Positions 43,714 through 52,776 of a stretch of 64,000 nucleotides of DNA are shown here, one piece after another; position 1 is the first letter of the stretch; every line of letters starts with the position of its first letter. Both the position numbers and the translations under genes were made by a program. Below the pieces are notes generated by a model, which worked only from the letters and a program-made list of their open reading frames with translations, did no database searches and was not told the origin of the DNA. This DNA comes from Planctomyces sp. SH-PL14 (GTDB lineage: Bacteria; Planctomycetota; Planctomycetia; Planctomycetales; Planctomycetaceae), in assembly GCF_001610835.1 (NCBI RefSeq), contig NZ_CP011270.1, positions 7,334,001 to 7,398,000 of the forward strand. Reading direction: 5' to 3'.

Positions 43714-45063
43714 TTATCCCCTCAATGCCTCAACCAGCCGGTCGAGCTCCTCTCGCGTCCGCTTTTCCGTCACCGCCACGAGGACGCAATCCCGGCTCTC
43801 AGCCGAACCGAGGTTCGGGAAGCGGCTTAACTCGGGACCGAGGTCGAATCCGGCCTTCCGGGCCTTTTCCAGGACCGCGTCGACGCCCCCTTTCGTTCCG
43901 CAGCGGAGCGTGAACTCCTTGAAGAACGGGGCAGCGAACTTCAGTTCGAGGCCGGGGATCTCGGTGAGCCGCGAGGCGAGGTAGTGCGCCTTCTGGCACG
44001 ACAGCTCGCCGACTTCCCGCAGCCCCTGGGGGCCGAGGAGCGACATGTGCACCGTCGCCCGGAGGGCCATCAGCCCCTGGTTTGTGCAGATGTTGCTCGT
44101 CGCCTTGTCGCGGCGGATGTGCTGCTCGCGGGTCTGGAGGCCGAGGACGTAGCAGGGCTTGCCGTCCCGGTCGACCGCCTCGGCGATCAGGCGGCCCGGC
44201 ATCTTCCGGACGAACTCGTTCTTGCAGGCCAGCAAACCGAGGTACGGACCGCCGTACTGGAGCGGAATCCCCAGCGACTGCCCTTCGGCGACGGTGATGT
44301 CGACGCCGTACTCGCCGGGGCGCTTCAGCACGCCGAGGCTGACCGGGTCGACCGAGGCGACGGCGAGGGCTCCCTTGGCGTGGGCCAGGTCGCAGAGCTG
44401 CTGGGGCGATTCGAGGCAGCCGAAGAAGTTCGGGTGCTGGTAGATGACGCAGGCGGTGTTCTCGTCGATCACCGCCGCCAGCCGCTCGAGGTCGGCGGTG
44501 CCGGTCGGCGTCGGGACCGTGACGATCTCGCACGGGAGTCCGCCGAGGTTCGTGCGGAGGGTTTCCCGGTACTGTGGGTTGACCGATTCCAGGATCACGA
44601 CCTTCTTGTGGCGGTCGGTGACCCGCATGGACATGAAGGCCGCTTCGCTGACCGCCGTTCCCCCTTCGTAGAGGCTGGCGTTTGAGACGTCCATCCCCGT
44701 GAGCTGGCAGATCAGCGTCTGGAACTCGTAGAAGGCCTGGAGCGAACCCTGGCTCGCCTCGGGCTGATACGGCGTGTAGGCGGTGTAGAACTCCCCGCGG
44801 GAGCAGATCTCATCGACCGCGGAGGGGATGTAGTGGTCGTACGCCCCGCCCCCCATGAGGCAGACGCGGTTACCGACGTTGCGGTCGGCGAGCCCCTTCG
44901 AGTGGGCTTCCAGTTCCAGCTCCGTCAGGGCGGGCGGGATCTCCAGGGGCCGCTTGAGCTGAAGCTCGGCCGGGATCTGGTCGAAGAGGCGGGCGATCGA
45001 GTCGGTGCCGATCTCCTTCAGCATCTGCTGTTGGACATCGGGGGTGTTGGGCAAGTAGGCCAT
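43714..45063 (-). CDS. gcvPA: Glycine dehydrogenase (decarboxylating) subunit 1
   Basis: The 449-residue protein is the N-terminal half-type P-protein of the glycine cleavage system, which decarboxylates glycine with PLP and passes the aminomethyl group to lipoyl-GcvH. Conserved segments are YLPNTPDVQQQMLKEIG, CLMGGGAYDHYIPSAVDEI, AYTPYQPEASQGSLQAFYEFQTLICQLTGM, NASLYEGGTAVSEAAFM and TSNICTNQGLMALRATVHMSLLG. The PLP lysine is in the partner subunit, GcvPB, whose gene is not in this window. The ATG at 45063 is chosen over an upstream TTG. Confidence 0.95.
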   Translation of the reverse strand: MAYLPNTPDVQQQMLKEIGTDSIARLFDQIPAELQLKRPLEIPPALTELELEAHSKGLADRNVGNRVCLMGGGAYDHYIPSAVDEICSRGEFYTAYTPYQPEASQGSLQAFYEFQTLICQLTGMDVSNASLYEGGTAVSEAAFMSMRVTDRHKKVVILESVNPQYRETLRTNLGGLPCEIVTVPTPTGTADLERLAAVIDENTACVIYQHPNFFGCLESPQQLCDLAHAKGALAVASVDPVSLGVLKRPGEYGVDITVAEGQSLGIPLQYGGPYLGLLACKNEFVRKMPGRLIAEAVDRDGKPCYVLGLQTREQHIRRDKATSNICTNQGLMALRATVHMSLLGPQGLREVGELSCQKAHYLASRLTEIPGLELKFAAPFFKEFTLRCGTKGGVDAVLEKARKAGFDLGPELSRFPNLGSAESRDCVLVAVTEKRTREELDRLVEALRG

Positions 45064-45149
45064 CGAAGACAAACAGGGGAGAACGAAGACGAATACCAGG
45101 TGCCGATGAGCGTTTCGGCGTCAGGAACGGACGACATCCGCGGGGCTGC

Positions 45150-45533
45150 TCAGTGACTTTCCGCTTGGCAGAAGGCCTTGTAGGCGGCTTCGTCCATGAG
45201 GCCGTCGAGTGTGGGCGGGCCGCTCAGTTCGAGTTTGACCATCCAGCCGGCGCCGAAGGGATCGCTCGTCAGGACGGAGAGGTCGCCTTCGAGCTGGGTG
45301 TTGGATTCCTTCACGGTCCCGGCGATCGGGGCGTAGAGGTCGCTGGCGGCTTTGACGCTCTCGACCACGCCGAAGACTTCGCGGGGGCGGAGGGCGCGTC
45401 CCGGGCGGGGGAGCTCGATGAAGACGAGGTCGGTGAGGGCGTGGACGGCGAAGTCGGTGATTCCGACGGTTGCGACGTTCCCTTCGACGCGAACCCATTC
45501 GTGGGTCTTGGCAAATTTCAGATCCGCGGCCAT
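45150..45533 (-). CDS. gcvH: Glycine cleavage system H protein
   Basis: The 127-residue lipoyl carrier of the glycine cleavage system. The sequence AKTHEWVRVEGNVATVGITDFAVHALTDLVFIELPRPG and FGVVESVKAASDLYAPIAGTVKESN is diagnostic; Lys61 in ESVKAASD is the lipoylated residue. It is the first gene of the gcvH-gcvPA-mqnE array. The promoter must be in the 170-bp stretch before repeat copy F (45534-45703), in which nothing else was seen. gcvT is not present in the window. Confidence 0.96.
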   Translation of the reverse strand: MAADLKFAKTHEWVRVEGNVATVGITDFAVHALTDLVFIELPRPGRALRPREVFGVVESVKAASDLYAPIAGTVKESNTQLEGDLSVLTSDPFGAGWMVKLELSGPPTLDGLMDEAAYKAFCQAESH

Positions 45534-45703
45534 GTATTCCTCGAGGACGGTCTCGGCAGCTGCGCCGGCCGGATTCTAGTGGTTCGAGGGGCCAAAGGGA
45601 GCAAGCGGAGGGGAATTCCTGCCGTCATTTACGCGGCTCGGATCAGCGATGTCTGATTTGTGTGAGTTTTGCGAGCGGAAGCCCATCCCGCTGGCTCGAA
45701 CAG

Positions 45704-46025
45704 CGTCCTTGCCGGCACAGCGATGCCAGCTCAAGCCCAACGTGCTACGGCAGCCGGGGTCAAGGGGGCCACGCCCCCTTGCCGCCGGAGGCGCTTCCAT
45801 GAGGAACCGTGGTAAGCGACGGGCGTCCGCTTTGTGGTACCGGCGTTGAGGACTCCCTCACATCAGAACACCCGTTTTGCAATCCAAGCGGGTTGGTGAG
45901 GGGGGCCTACGGCACGTTGTCCGCGCTTGGACACGCTCTCCTTCAGACATCTCTCGACGGCCAGGCCTCCGGCGGGCAAAGGGGCGTTGCCCCCTTGCAT
46001 CCCCCACCAGGGTGCCCCTGGACCC
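45704..46025 (+). repeat. Dispersed ~320-bp palindromic repeat, copy F
   Basis: Located between the gcvH start and the stop codon of the DUF11 protein gene; it ends 33 bp from that stop. The first hairpin is perfect: CAAGGGGGC with GCCCCCTTG around a CAC loop. The inner central stem is ACCCG/CGGGT, a pairing variant of the other copies. One extra G near 45904 breaks the reading frame that is open in other copies. Confidence 0.95.
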
Positions 46026-46057
46026 GGTGTATAGACCGGTGAGCTATGCCACGATGC

Positions 46058-47485
46058 CTACCGCACCCGCGCCTGGAACGTGATCACCCCACCCGTCTGA
46101 CCCTTCATCGGATCCTTCAACGTGAAGTTGATGATCGAACTGCCTTCCTTGTTCGGCTGGACAGAGAACTCGCCCGCCAGATCGCTCTGCAGCGACTCCG
46201 GCAGCAACTCCAGCCGCGGCGTCAGGCTGTCGGTCACAACCACATTCTGCAGCGTCCCCTTCTCAATATTGTCGATCCGGAGAGTGAACGTGACCACGTC
46301 GCCCGGCAACGCCTCCTGCTTGTCCGCCATCTTGCAGATCCGCAGACAGCCGGAATACTGCTCTTCGACTCCAACGTACTCCTCGGCCTTGAAGACCGCC
46401 TTGACCTGCTGGCCGCCAATGTCCTCGGCCACAACAACCGGCGTCTGATCCACCGACCACTCGCCCGCCGCCAGAGCCAGCCGCGAGATCGTCGCCGCCT
46501 CGGTCCGCCGGATCACGCCGTCCTGCAGGAACGCCATGTCTTCAAAGACATTGACCAGCTTGACGTGGTTCTCAGCCTTGATGACCTTGGCGTAGATCCC
46601 TTCCGCCTGCCAGTCGATCAAACCGCCCGCCCGGTTGCGGACCCGGATGTCCTGCAGCATGTCGCGCTGGACCCGCTCACCCAGCCGCATGTCGGCCTCA
46701 TAACCGGCGACCCGCATGTCCTCGGTCACGCCGCCCAGCTTGTCGTACTGGTCGCGGGCGGTCACGCTCGCGATCGACCGGACCGCGGCAAACCGCGGCG
46801 CGTAGATGCAGACCACGTTCGAGATCTTCGTCTTGGCGACGCCGTTCTGCGTGACATACGTGGCGAAGGTGTCTTCCGCGTCGATCCCGTCCCGGATGTC
46901 GACGTTGTAGAAGATCGGGTTTCCCTGATCCCCGCCGTCGCAGATGTATTCATCCGCCAGGTCGTTGACCGACGGCATATAGTCCGGCGGAGCGAGGTAC
47001 GAGTGCGGCGGGCACCCTTTCGGGCAGGCGGCCATGGCGGTGCCGGGCGGGCAGTACTCCCCGCCGTGGGAAAGCGGAACGCGGCATTCCGCGTTGTGCT
47101 CGATCGGCGGGCAGTAGGAGCCCGTCGGGACGGGGGCCGGGCCGTGGAACCCGGTCGGCTGAACGCGCGGTTCGACTTGGTAGGCGACCGGCTCGATCGC
47201 GTCCGAGGACTGGGCGCGGGCGATCGTTCCGTTGGAAGGCCGCGCGGCGCGGACGACACCCTCGTCGGCCGCGATCGGAGCCCGCGGAGCGGTCGGAGCC
47301 ATGCGTGACGGCGGAGCGGCGACCATCGGCGGCGCGGAGCCGATCCGGGCCGCGTTCGAGCGCGGCGGCGTCGTGCAGGAAGCGCTCGTCAGCAGAAGAC
47401 CGCCCAGAACGCACGAAGCCCCCACGTTCCGGCGGGAACGGAGGAGCGTGCGGAGCGAGGAGAAGGAGCGGCTGAACGGCGACAT
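46058..47485 (-). CDS. Exported DUF11-type repeat-domain envelope lipoprotein
   Basis: A 475-residue protein with a signal sequence ending in a lipobox-like segment (LGGLLLTSASC), so lipid attachment is likely. Residues about 35-180 are low-complexity (Pro, Ala, Gly) with HNAECRVPLSHGGEYCPPG-type stretches. A middle domain carries NPIFYNVDIRDGIDAEDTFATYVTQ. The C-terminal 110 residues form a DUF11-type beta-sandwich (LRICKMADKQEALPGDVVTFTLRIDNIEKGTLQNVVVTDSLTPRLELLPESL), which is common in bacterial surface proteins. A structural or adhesion role in the envelope is the best guess. The two genes upstream on the same strand encode a paralogous pair of envelope proteins. Confidence 0.8.
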   Translation of the reverse strand: MSPFSRSFSSLRTLLRSRRNVGASCVLGGLLLTSASCTTPPRSNAARIGSAPPMVAAPPSRMAPTAPRAPIAADEGVVRAARPSNGTIARAQSSDAIEPVAYQVEPRVQPTGFHGPAPVPTGSYCPPIEHNAECRVPLSHGGEYCPPGTAMAACPKGCPPHSYLAPPDYMPSVNDLADEYICDGGDQGNPIFYNVDIRDGIDAEDTFATYVTQNGVAKTKISNVVCIYAPRFAAVRSIASVTARDQYDKLGGVTEDMRVAGYEADMRLGERVQRDMLQDIRVRNRAGGLIDWQAEGIYAKVIKAENHVKLVNVFEDMAFLQDGVIRRTEAATISRLALAAGEWSVDQTPVVVAEDIGGQQVKAVFKAEEYVGVEEQYSGCLRICKMADKQEALPGDVVTFTLRIDNIEKGTLQNVVVTDSLTPRLELLPESLQSDLAGEFSVQPNKEGSSIINFTLKDPMKGQTGGVITFQARVR

Positions 47486-47542
47486 CGAAGATCCTTCAGT
47501 CCGGTAAGTCGTCGAGCAAGGCAGATCGAAGTCGGGCCGCGA

Positions 47543-48229
47543 TCATTCCTTCGGCGGCAGCGCGGTGATCTGCAGCGGCGAGGCGCTGTAGAATTCGTCG
47601 GTCGGGGCGTTCGGATCGGGAATCCGGCCCCCCATCCGCAGGATCGCCATCGGACGGCCGCGAACGTCAGCCGCTTCCAGCAGGTTGACCCGCGGGTCGA
47701 ACTCGTCCACGCGGCGCTGATTGACGTCGGTCACCGGAGCGGCGGTCTGCGGGTGCTCCAGGTAGATCACCTTGGTGACCAGCCGGTCCTGGGCGGCCGC
47801 GACGAGTTCCTGTTCCGTGATCTCGATCGGGATCGGGAAGGTGTCGAGCTTCCCTTCGGGCGGGTGCAGGCGGTCGAGGACTTCGATCGTCGGGAAGAGC
47901 TCGAGGCCGGGGTGTCCCGCGATGCCGGAGAGCCGGACCCGGTAGACCTGCCCGACCATCATCCGGGCCTGGGCCGGAGCCTGGACGTCGATGTCCGCGT
48001 GCGGCGAGCCGTTGTAGTAGGAGACGGTCGCCTCGCCGGGCATCGAGATCCGGACCGGCTGCATGTAGCCGTAGAGCCCCGGCTTGGCGATCGCCTGCCA
48101 CTGTGCCGCCGTCCCCGGAACCTGCCGGTGATCGAGCGGATAGAAGCGGCCCGTCTGCTGCTGGGCCATCGCCGAACTGTGCAGGATGGCGATGATCAGG
48201 CCGGCGATGGGAAACGTGCAGCGTGGCAT
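47543..48229 (-). CDS. Exported envelope protein, paralogue of the next gene
   Basis: A 228-residue protein with a signal peptide (PIAGLIIAILHSSAMAQQ). I do not recognise a named domain. From about residue 85 it shares an ordered pattern with the gene at 48392-49657: YRVRLSGIAGHPGLELFPTIEV, then FPIPIEITEQELVAAAQDRLVTKVIYLEHPQ, then PMAILRMGGRIPDP. The gap 47486-47542 is short, so it is probably cotranscribed with the DUF11 gene. Confidence 0.72.
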   Translation of the reverse strand: MPRCTFPIAGLIIAILHSSAMAQQQTGRFYPLDHRQVPGTAAQWQAIAKPGLYGYMQPVRISMPGEATVSYYNGSPHADIDVQAPAQARMMVGQVYRVRLSGIAGHPGLELFPTIEVLDRLHPPEGKLDTFPIPIEITEQELVAAAQDRLVTKVIYLEHPQTAAPVTDVNQRRVDEFDPRVNLLEAADVRGRPMAILRMGGRIPDPNAPTDEFYSASPLQITALPPKE

Positions 48230-48391
48230 TCCGAAAGACTCCTGGAAGCCGTCTTGGGGCTAGGGTCTGGGGACTGGGGACAGACGCCGTTGCGGTGGCT
48301 GTCCCCAGTCCCTCGTCCCTGGTCACTCGACCGGAAAAACATCCGCGGTTGCCGACTGCTGGCAACCGCGGACGCGAGGACTGCTGAGCGA

Positions 48392-49657
48392 TTACTGCTG
48401 CGGCGGCGGGCAGTAGGCTCCGCCCGGCCCGGCGGCACCGTATCCGCCACCCGGAAGACCGTAGGCTCCGGCGGCACCGGCAGGCAGCGAGAGCTGATCC
48501 TGGCGGTACGACGGATGGGTTTCCGTGTACTGGATATGGCTGACTGGGTGTGGCATGCTGATTCCCGGCTCGTGCCGGACGTCGATCAGCATGTCCTTGA
48601 CCGGTTCGCCCACATCAACCGAGGTGAGGTTCCGCATCGTGTGGGTCCGCAGGCCGGCCGGACGTCCGAGCGGAATGTGCGGCGGGCCGGGGAGGCCGAT
48701 CGGCGTGCCGGTGATCGGCATGCCGTACATCGGGACACCGCCCACGCCGGCGATCGGGTTGTAGGGAGGACAGCCGGGCTTCGAAGGCCCGCCCATCATC
48801 ATGTCGCCCGGGACGCCGCCGCCGAAGGCGCGGTAGTCGCCGATCGGAACCGGAGGCTGGAACTGGCCGAGTTCACCGCTGACCGTCTGGATCTGGCCGT
48901 CGCTGCCTGCCTGGGCGAGTCCGCCCGGAGCACCCGGCATTTCGAGGTCCATGTTACCGACGCGGAGGACAGCCATGATGGTGCCGCGGCGATCGGCTTC
49001 GGAGATCGGGTCCTGGCCGGGAGCGAGGCGGGTCGAGACGAGTTCTTCGACGCCGGCGATCGCCAGTTCCTGGTACTTCGCATCGGGCAGGTAGATGACC
49101 TTCGTGACGAAGTTGTTCGTCTCGACCTGATCCAGGTCCTCATCCGTCAGCCGCAGCGGAATCGCGTTGTGAGCGAGGTAAGCGGCGGTCGTCGGGTGCT
49201 CCGGATAGACGTGGAGCGAAGGATAGAGGACCAGTCCTTCACGGCCCGGGACACCACCGATCTTGAGGCGGTAGGTCGCGGCCTGGAGGAAGTTGTACCG
49301 GCCGGGAGCGATGATCTGGCTCTCGGCGAATCCGCCGCCGATCTGCCAGCCCACCTGCGTCCCCTCGGGACCAAGGAACTTGATCTGGGTCGAGCGGGCG
49401 GCGAGCCCTTCGCCCATGTAGCCGCCGGGGGGGCAGAAGCCGGACGGGCCGGGGCCTGGCATGGCTCCGGGAGGAATCGACATCACGCCGGGGCCGGGGC
49501 CGCCGACCATCGGGCCGGGATGGACCAGCATCGCCGCGGGGGGCGCGTGGTACTCCGAGGATGCGTGGTTGTGAGCGACCGAGCTCAGGCTGGCATCGTG
49601 TGCGCATCCCACGCACACGATCACCAGGGTCCCTAGTGCCAAGTAGTAGAATTTCAT
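48392..49657 (-). CDS. Lipoprotein of the same paralogous envelope family
   Basis: The 421-residue protein starts at the ATG at 49657. Its lipobox is LVIVCVGC with the Cys near residue 18, so it is a predicted lipoprotein. The mature part opens with Gly/Pro/Met-rich sequence ([19 protein letters not shown]), then the shared core: [67 protein letters not shown], then [13 protein letters not shown]. The C-terminal part is Gly/Pro-rich again. It is transcribed away from the divergent exported protein, with a 218-bp gap. Confidence 0.76.
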   Translation of the reverse strand: MKFYYLALGTLVIVCVGCAHDASLSSVAHNHASSEYHAPPAAMLVHPGPMVGGPGPGVMSIPPGAMPGPGPSGFCPPGGYMGEGLAARSTQIKFLGPEGTQVGWQIGGGFAESQIIAPGRYNFLQAATYRLKIGGVPGREGLVLYPSLHVYPEHPTTAAYLAHNAIPLRLTDEDLDQVETNNFVTKVIYLPDAKYQELAIAGVEELVSTRLAPGQDPISEADRRGTIMAVLRVGNMDLEMPGAPGGLAQAGSDGQIQTVSGELGQFQPPVPIGDYRAFGGGVPGDMMMGGPSKPGCPPYNPIAGVGGVPMYGMPITGTPIGLPGPPHIPLGRPAGLRTHTMRNLTSVDVGEPVKDMLIDVRHEPGISMPHPVSHIQYTETHPSYRQDQLSLPAGAAGAYGLPGGGYGAAGPGGAYCPPPQQ

Positions 49658-49875
49658 CGCAATCCCTTTTCGGTTTCTGGTCCCGTCGAGACGCCTCAAT
49701 TGCGGTCGACCCTGGGAGAGCCCCGCCGCTACAATCGCGGACGCCTTCGGTCAGGCACGTTGAGGGGTGCCGACCCCCGGAACGGGGATCAACGACCGTA
49801 GAGGCTCGCAGTCGTCATTTGTTTTCGGACTGCCCTCTTCGGTTTCTTCGACAAATCCGCCACTTTCGCGCCAAC

Positions 49876-50964
49876 ATGCAAACCTTTCGCAGACTGCCAC
49901 CGGTCGTTCTTGCCGTCTTCCTGTCGGCCGGCTTTCTGCTCACGTGCGTGGGGATGGGCCGGCTGGTCGGTGCCCAGGACGTCCCGCCTCCGAAGAAGGG
50001 AGCGGCCACTCCCGCCGGTTCGGCGCAAGCCCAGAAGAGTGAAGAAGATCCGCAGGCGACCGATCTGCTGCGGCAGGCTCGGACGCGGCTGGCGGATTAT
50101 GCGTCCGTCAAGGCCGATCTCAAGGAGACGGTCTTCATCGGCGACCGCCGGACGTCGTCGGACGGGACCTATGTCTCGGGGGCGTTTCCCCGGTTCCGGG
50201 TCGAGTATCAGGTCCGGGTCGGCGGGACCGCCGGGATCCTGACGGAGGCGTGTGACGGGAACGTCGTCCACTCGAAGCGGGAGATCCGCAAGATCGACGC
50301 CCTGAACGAATCGGCCCCCGGCGCGGAGGGAGAGGGGGAGCGGAAGGTCAGCTTTGTCCTCGGGAAGGTGCCGCTCAGCGAGCCGCAGTACTCCCGGTGT
50401 GATGTTCAGGAAGTTGCGAAGGCGCTGGCCTCCGAGGGACGGCCGGTGAATGAAGTCCTGGCGGACGCGGGGATCGGCGGGCTGGCAGCGATCCTGGCTT
50501 CGCTCGATCGGAGCATGGTGTTCACGGCGGTCCGCGAGTCGAAGACGAAGGCGGGGACCTACACAGTTCTCGAGGGGGTCTGGGATCCGACTCGTCTGGA
50601 GACGTTGACGGCGGCGTTTGGCTCAGGTGGGGCGGCTCTGAAGCAGCTCGTTCCGGAGCGGGCGGCGGTATATCTCGATCCGCAGACGCTGTTCCCGGTT
50701 CGGATCGTCTATCTCCGGAGGGTTGGCGAGGGGCAGGCGGTGCGTCCGATCCTGGCGCTGGAGTTTGTGAACGTCCGGTTCAATGAGGCGGTCGACGAGT
50801 CCTCGTTCGCGTTTACGCTTCCTTCCGAGATTGAGGAGAAGGACGAGACGTCGGAGTTCATTGCGTCGGTCAAGCCGGCCGCTGCTGCTACGGCTCCGGG
50901 GGGTGGTCTTCCGGCTGAGTTGCTGCCCGGGACGCCGGCTCCGAAGGCTCCGGCTCCGCGCTAG
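49876..50964 (+). CDS. Exported protein with possible LolA-like fold
   Basis: The 362-residue protein starts at the ATG at 49876, with a signal-peptide-like N-terminus (PPVVLAVFLSAGFLLTCVGMGRLVGAQD). The soluble part begins LLRQARTRLADYASVKADLKETVFIGDRRTSSDGTYVSGAFPRFRVEYQVRV, a pattern of amphipathic strands that recalls LolA/LolB lipoprotein carriers. The similarity is general and was judged by eye. The C-terminal 50 residues are Ala/Pro-rich. It is divergent from the envelope lipoprotein gene. Its stop is 10 bp before repeat copy G. Confidence 0.65.
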   Translation: MQTFRRLPPVVLAVFLSAGFLLTCVGMGRLVGAQDVPPPKKGAATPAGSAQAQKSEEDPQATDLLRQARTRLADYASVKADLKETVFIGDRRTSSDGTYVSGAFPRFRVEYQVRVGGTAGILTEACDGNVVHSKREIRKIDALNESAPGAEGEGERKVSFVLGKVPLSEPQYSRCDVQEVAKALASEGRPVNEVLADAGIGGLAAILASLDRSMVFTAVRESKTKAGTYTVLEGVWDPTRLETLTAAFGSGGAALKQLVPERAAVYLDPQTLFPVRIVYLRRVGEGQAVRPILALEFVNVRFNEAVDESSFAFTLPSEIEEKDETSEFIASVKPAAAATAPGGGLPAELLPGTPAPKAPAPR

Positions 50965-50973
50965 TTCAAACCG

Positions 50974-51046
50974 CGTCCTTGCCGGCGCGGCTCTGCTCGC
51001 TCAAGCCCAACGTGCTACGGCCACTGGGGTCAAGGGGGTCTCACCC
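50974..51046 (+). repeat. Dispersed ~320-bp palindromic repeat, copy G, left part
   Basis: The first 73 bases of copy G, split from the remainder by the insertion sequence. The left half of hairpin 1 (CAAGGGGG) is intact up to the insertion point. The last 11 bases (GGGTCTCACCC, 51036-51046) are the target-site duplication. Confidence 0.93.
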
Positions 51047-52513
51047 AATGCTGTTCATGATCGGGCTTGTAACGTGGTCCGAAGTCGTTGGAGTTGTTGG
51101 AGATCTTCTCGGGTGGCCGGTTGGATTTTCGGGGGGCCGGGCGGCCTGTCCTGCTTCGGTCTCGGCCACCGGCGGATCTGTTTCGGGCCGACTCGACCGT
51201 CCCTGTCCACCACGGCCTGACAAAGCTGGTCCCGCAAGGACGGCATGCGGCGGACGGGGCGGCCGTGGACGACTCGACGAAGCAGACGGCGGACGGCGTC
51301 CCGAGCTTTGGCGGCAGACCAGTTCGCCGGATGCGATCCCGAGGCGATCAGTTCCCGAGCCGTCAGCAGTTGCAGTAGCCAACTCGCCAGGACATGCCAG
51401 GTCTGCTCCGCCAGCGCGCCCTCCGGCGTGCGGCTCCGCAGCGTCTGATGGCAGAGCGTCTGCTTGAGCGAGCGATAGTGCAGCTCCAGGCCCCAGCGGA
51501 GCCGGTAGATCTCGGCGGCGTCCTCGTCGGACAGCGCCCTCTCGTCGTGGATGTTCGTGACCAGCGAGACCGGTCGTTTCTGATCGTCGCGAACGACGAT
51601 CAGTCGCAACACGACGGGCGGCTGGTCGCGGCAGCGGGTGGGCCACAGCGAGACCGTCTGGCCTTCGGTCTCGACCGCCCAATCCAAGTCAGGACCGTCC
51701 AGGCCGGTCAGGAGCCGGATGTTTCCTCCCACCCGCAGGACGAAGTCGTGCCGGTTCCGGGTGAGCCAGCGGCACAGCTCAAAACTGATGAAGCCGGCGT
51801 CGGCGGTCAGCAGGGAGCGGGGCGGCAGGTTGTCCCGCATGTCGTCCAGCTGTCGCCGCTCGCTCTGTGTCCCCGGCCCCAGACGGAAGTCCCATGGCAA
51901 GCCGGTTCCGATGTGCAGGAGTGTCGTCTGGAAGACCTGCGGCGTGGTCCCCTCCTTGCCGGCGCAGCCCAAGGCCTGTTCGTTGGGCGTCGTGCGAGGG
52001 GCTTCGAAGCGGGAGCCATCGACGCCGAAGACCGCCCATCCCCGGACTCGCCAGTCGTCCAGATGCTCGGCGACGAACTGTCGCAGGCGCAGGAGGATCG
52101 GATCTCGCATCCGGGGGAGACCACGAACGCGGGCGGCCAGGAACCCGGAGAGCGAGTCGCCGATGGTCCAGGCGGGAAAGACTTCGCGGAGGATGTCGCA
52201 GGCGGCATCGAACTGCTCGCGGAGGGTCACCTGGGGCTGCCAGCTCATGATGGTGGAGACCCAGAAGATCTTCAGCGGGGTCCAGCCGGTGTTGCCGTGC
52301 GAAGAGAACCGGCTGAACCACTGTGGGGGAAAGACCGTGGCGATCGCCTCAATGAATTCGTGACGATACGATCGCCGCTGTGGCTTCCAAGCCATCTTCG
52401 AGCCTCCGTGCATCGGGCCTGTGTCGTAGAACAACACAACCGATGACGAGGCTCGAAGTCTTTTGCAATCCCACAGTTAACGCCAGTTCCGAGACAGAGT
52501 CGCGAACGGCGTT
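51047..52513 (-). mobile_element. IS4-type insertion sequence (1,467 bp)
   Basis: The element carries a single DDE transposase gene. An 11-bp direct repeat, GGGTCTCACCC, flanks it (51036-51046 and 52514-52524), consistent with the 9-12 bp duplications of IS4-family elements. Imperfect terminal inverted repeats start AATGCTGTTC at the left end and, read inward from the right end, AACGCCGTTC. It was inserted in the loop of hairpin 1 of the repeat copy. The left end is only 8 bp from the transposase stop codon. Confidence 0.85.
51055..52395 (-). CDS. IS4-family DDE transposase
   Basis: The chosen start at 52395 follows a good ribosome-binding site (GGAGG seven bases upstream) and gives 446 residues. 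The catalytic acidic residues are visible: Asp126 in VFGVDGSRFE, Asp199 in LLTADAGFISFE, and Glu304 within YRLRWGLELHYRSLK, the IS4 Y-(2)-R-(3)-E-(6)-K signature (Tyr297, Arg300, Glu304, Lys311). The frame is intact, so the element may still be active. Base composition matches the surroundings. Confidence 0.93.
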   Translation of the reverse strand: MAWKPQRRSYRHEFIEAIATVFPPQWFSRFSSHGNTGWTPLKIFWVSTIMSWQPQVTLREQFDAACDILREVFPAWTIGDSLSGFLAARVRGLPRMRDPILLRLRQFVAEHLDDWRVRGWAVFGVDGSRFEAPRTTPNEQALGCAGKEGTTPQVFQTTLLHIGTGLPWDFRLGPGTQSERRQLDDMRDNLPPRSLLTADAGFISFELCRWLTRNRHDFVLRVGGNIRLLTGLDGPDLDWAVETEGQTVSLWPTRCRDQPPVVLRLIVVRDDQKRPVSLVTNIHDERALSDEDAAEIYRLRWGLELHYRSLKQTLCHQTLRSRTPEGALAEQTWHVLASWLLQLLTARELIASGSHPANWSAAKARDAVRRLLRRVVHGRPVRRMPSLRDQLCQAVVDRDGRVGPKQIRRWPRPKQDRPPGPPKIQPATREDLQQLQRLRTTLQARS

Positions 52514-52773
52514 GGGTCTCACCCCCTTGCCGCCGGAGGCCTCTTCCATGAGGAACCGTGGTAAGCAACGGACGACCGTTTTGGGGAGGCAGCTATGAGG
52601 ACTCCCTCAATTTACACCGCTGGCTTTGCAATCTCCGCGGGTTGGTGAGGCGGCATACGGCACCGTGTCCGCGTCTGGACACTCACTCCTTCAGACATCT
52701 CTCGACGGCCAGGCCTCCGGCGGGCAAAGGGGCGTTGCCCCTCTGCACTCCCCACCAGGGTGCCCCTGGACCC
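52514..52773 (+). repeat. Dispersed ~320-bp palindromic repeat, copy G, right part
   Basis: The rest of copy G after the IS, starting with the second copy of the 11-bp target duplication (52514-52524). Joined to the left part it gives 322 bp, like the others. Hairpin 3 is GTGTCC/GGACAC with a GCGTCT loop. The end is 3 bp from the stop codon of the PhoD gene. Confidence 0.94.
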
Positions 52774-52776
52774 GGC

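Noticed and set aside
51047-52513. A composite transposon or genomic island around the IS
   Set aside because: Only one IS copy is present, no cargo gene is enclosed, and base composition is unchanged on both sides.
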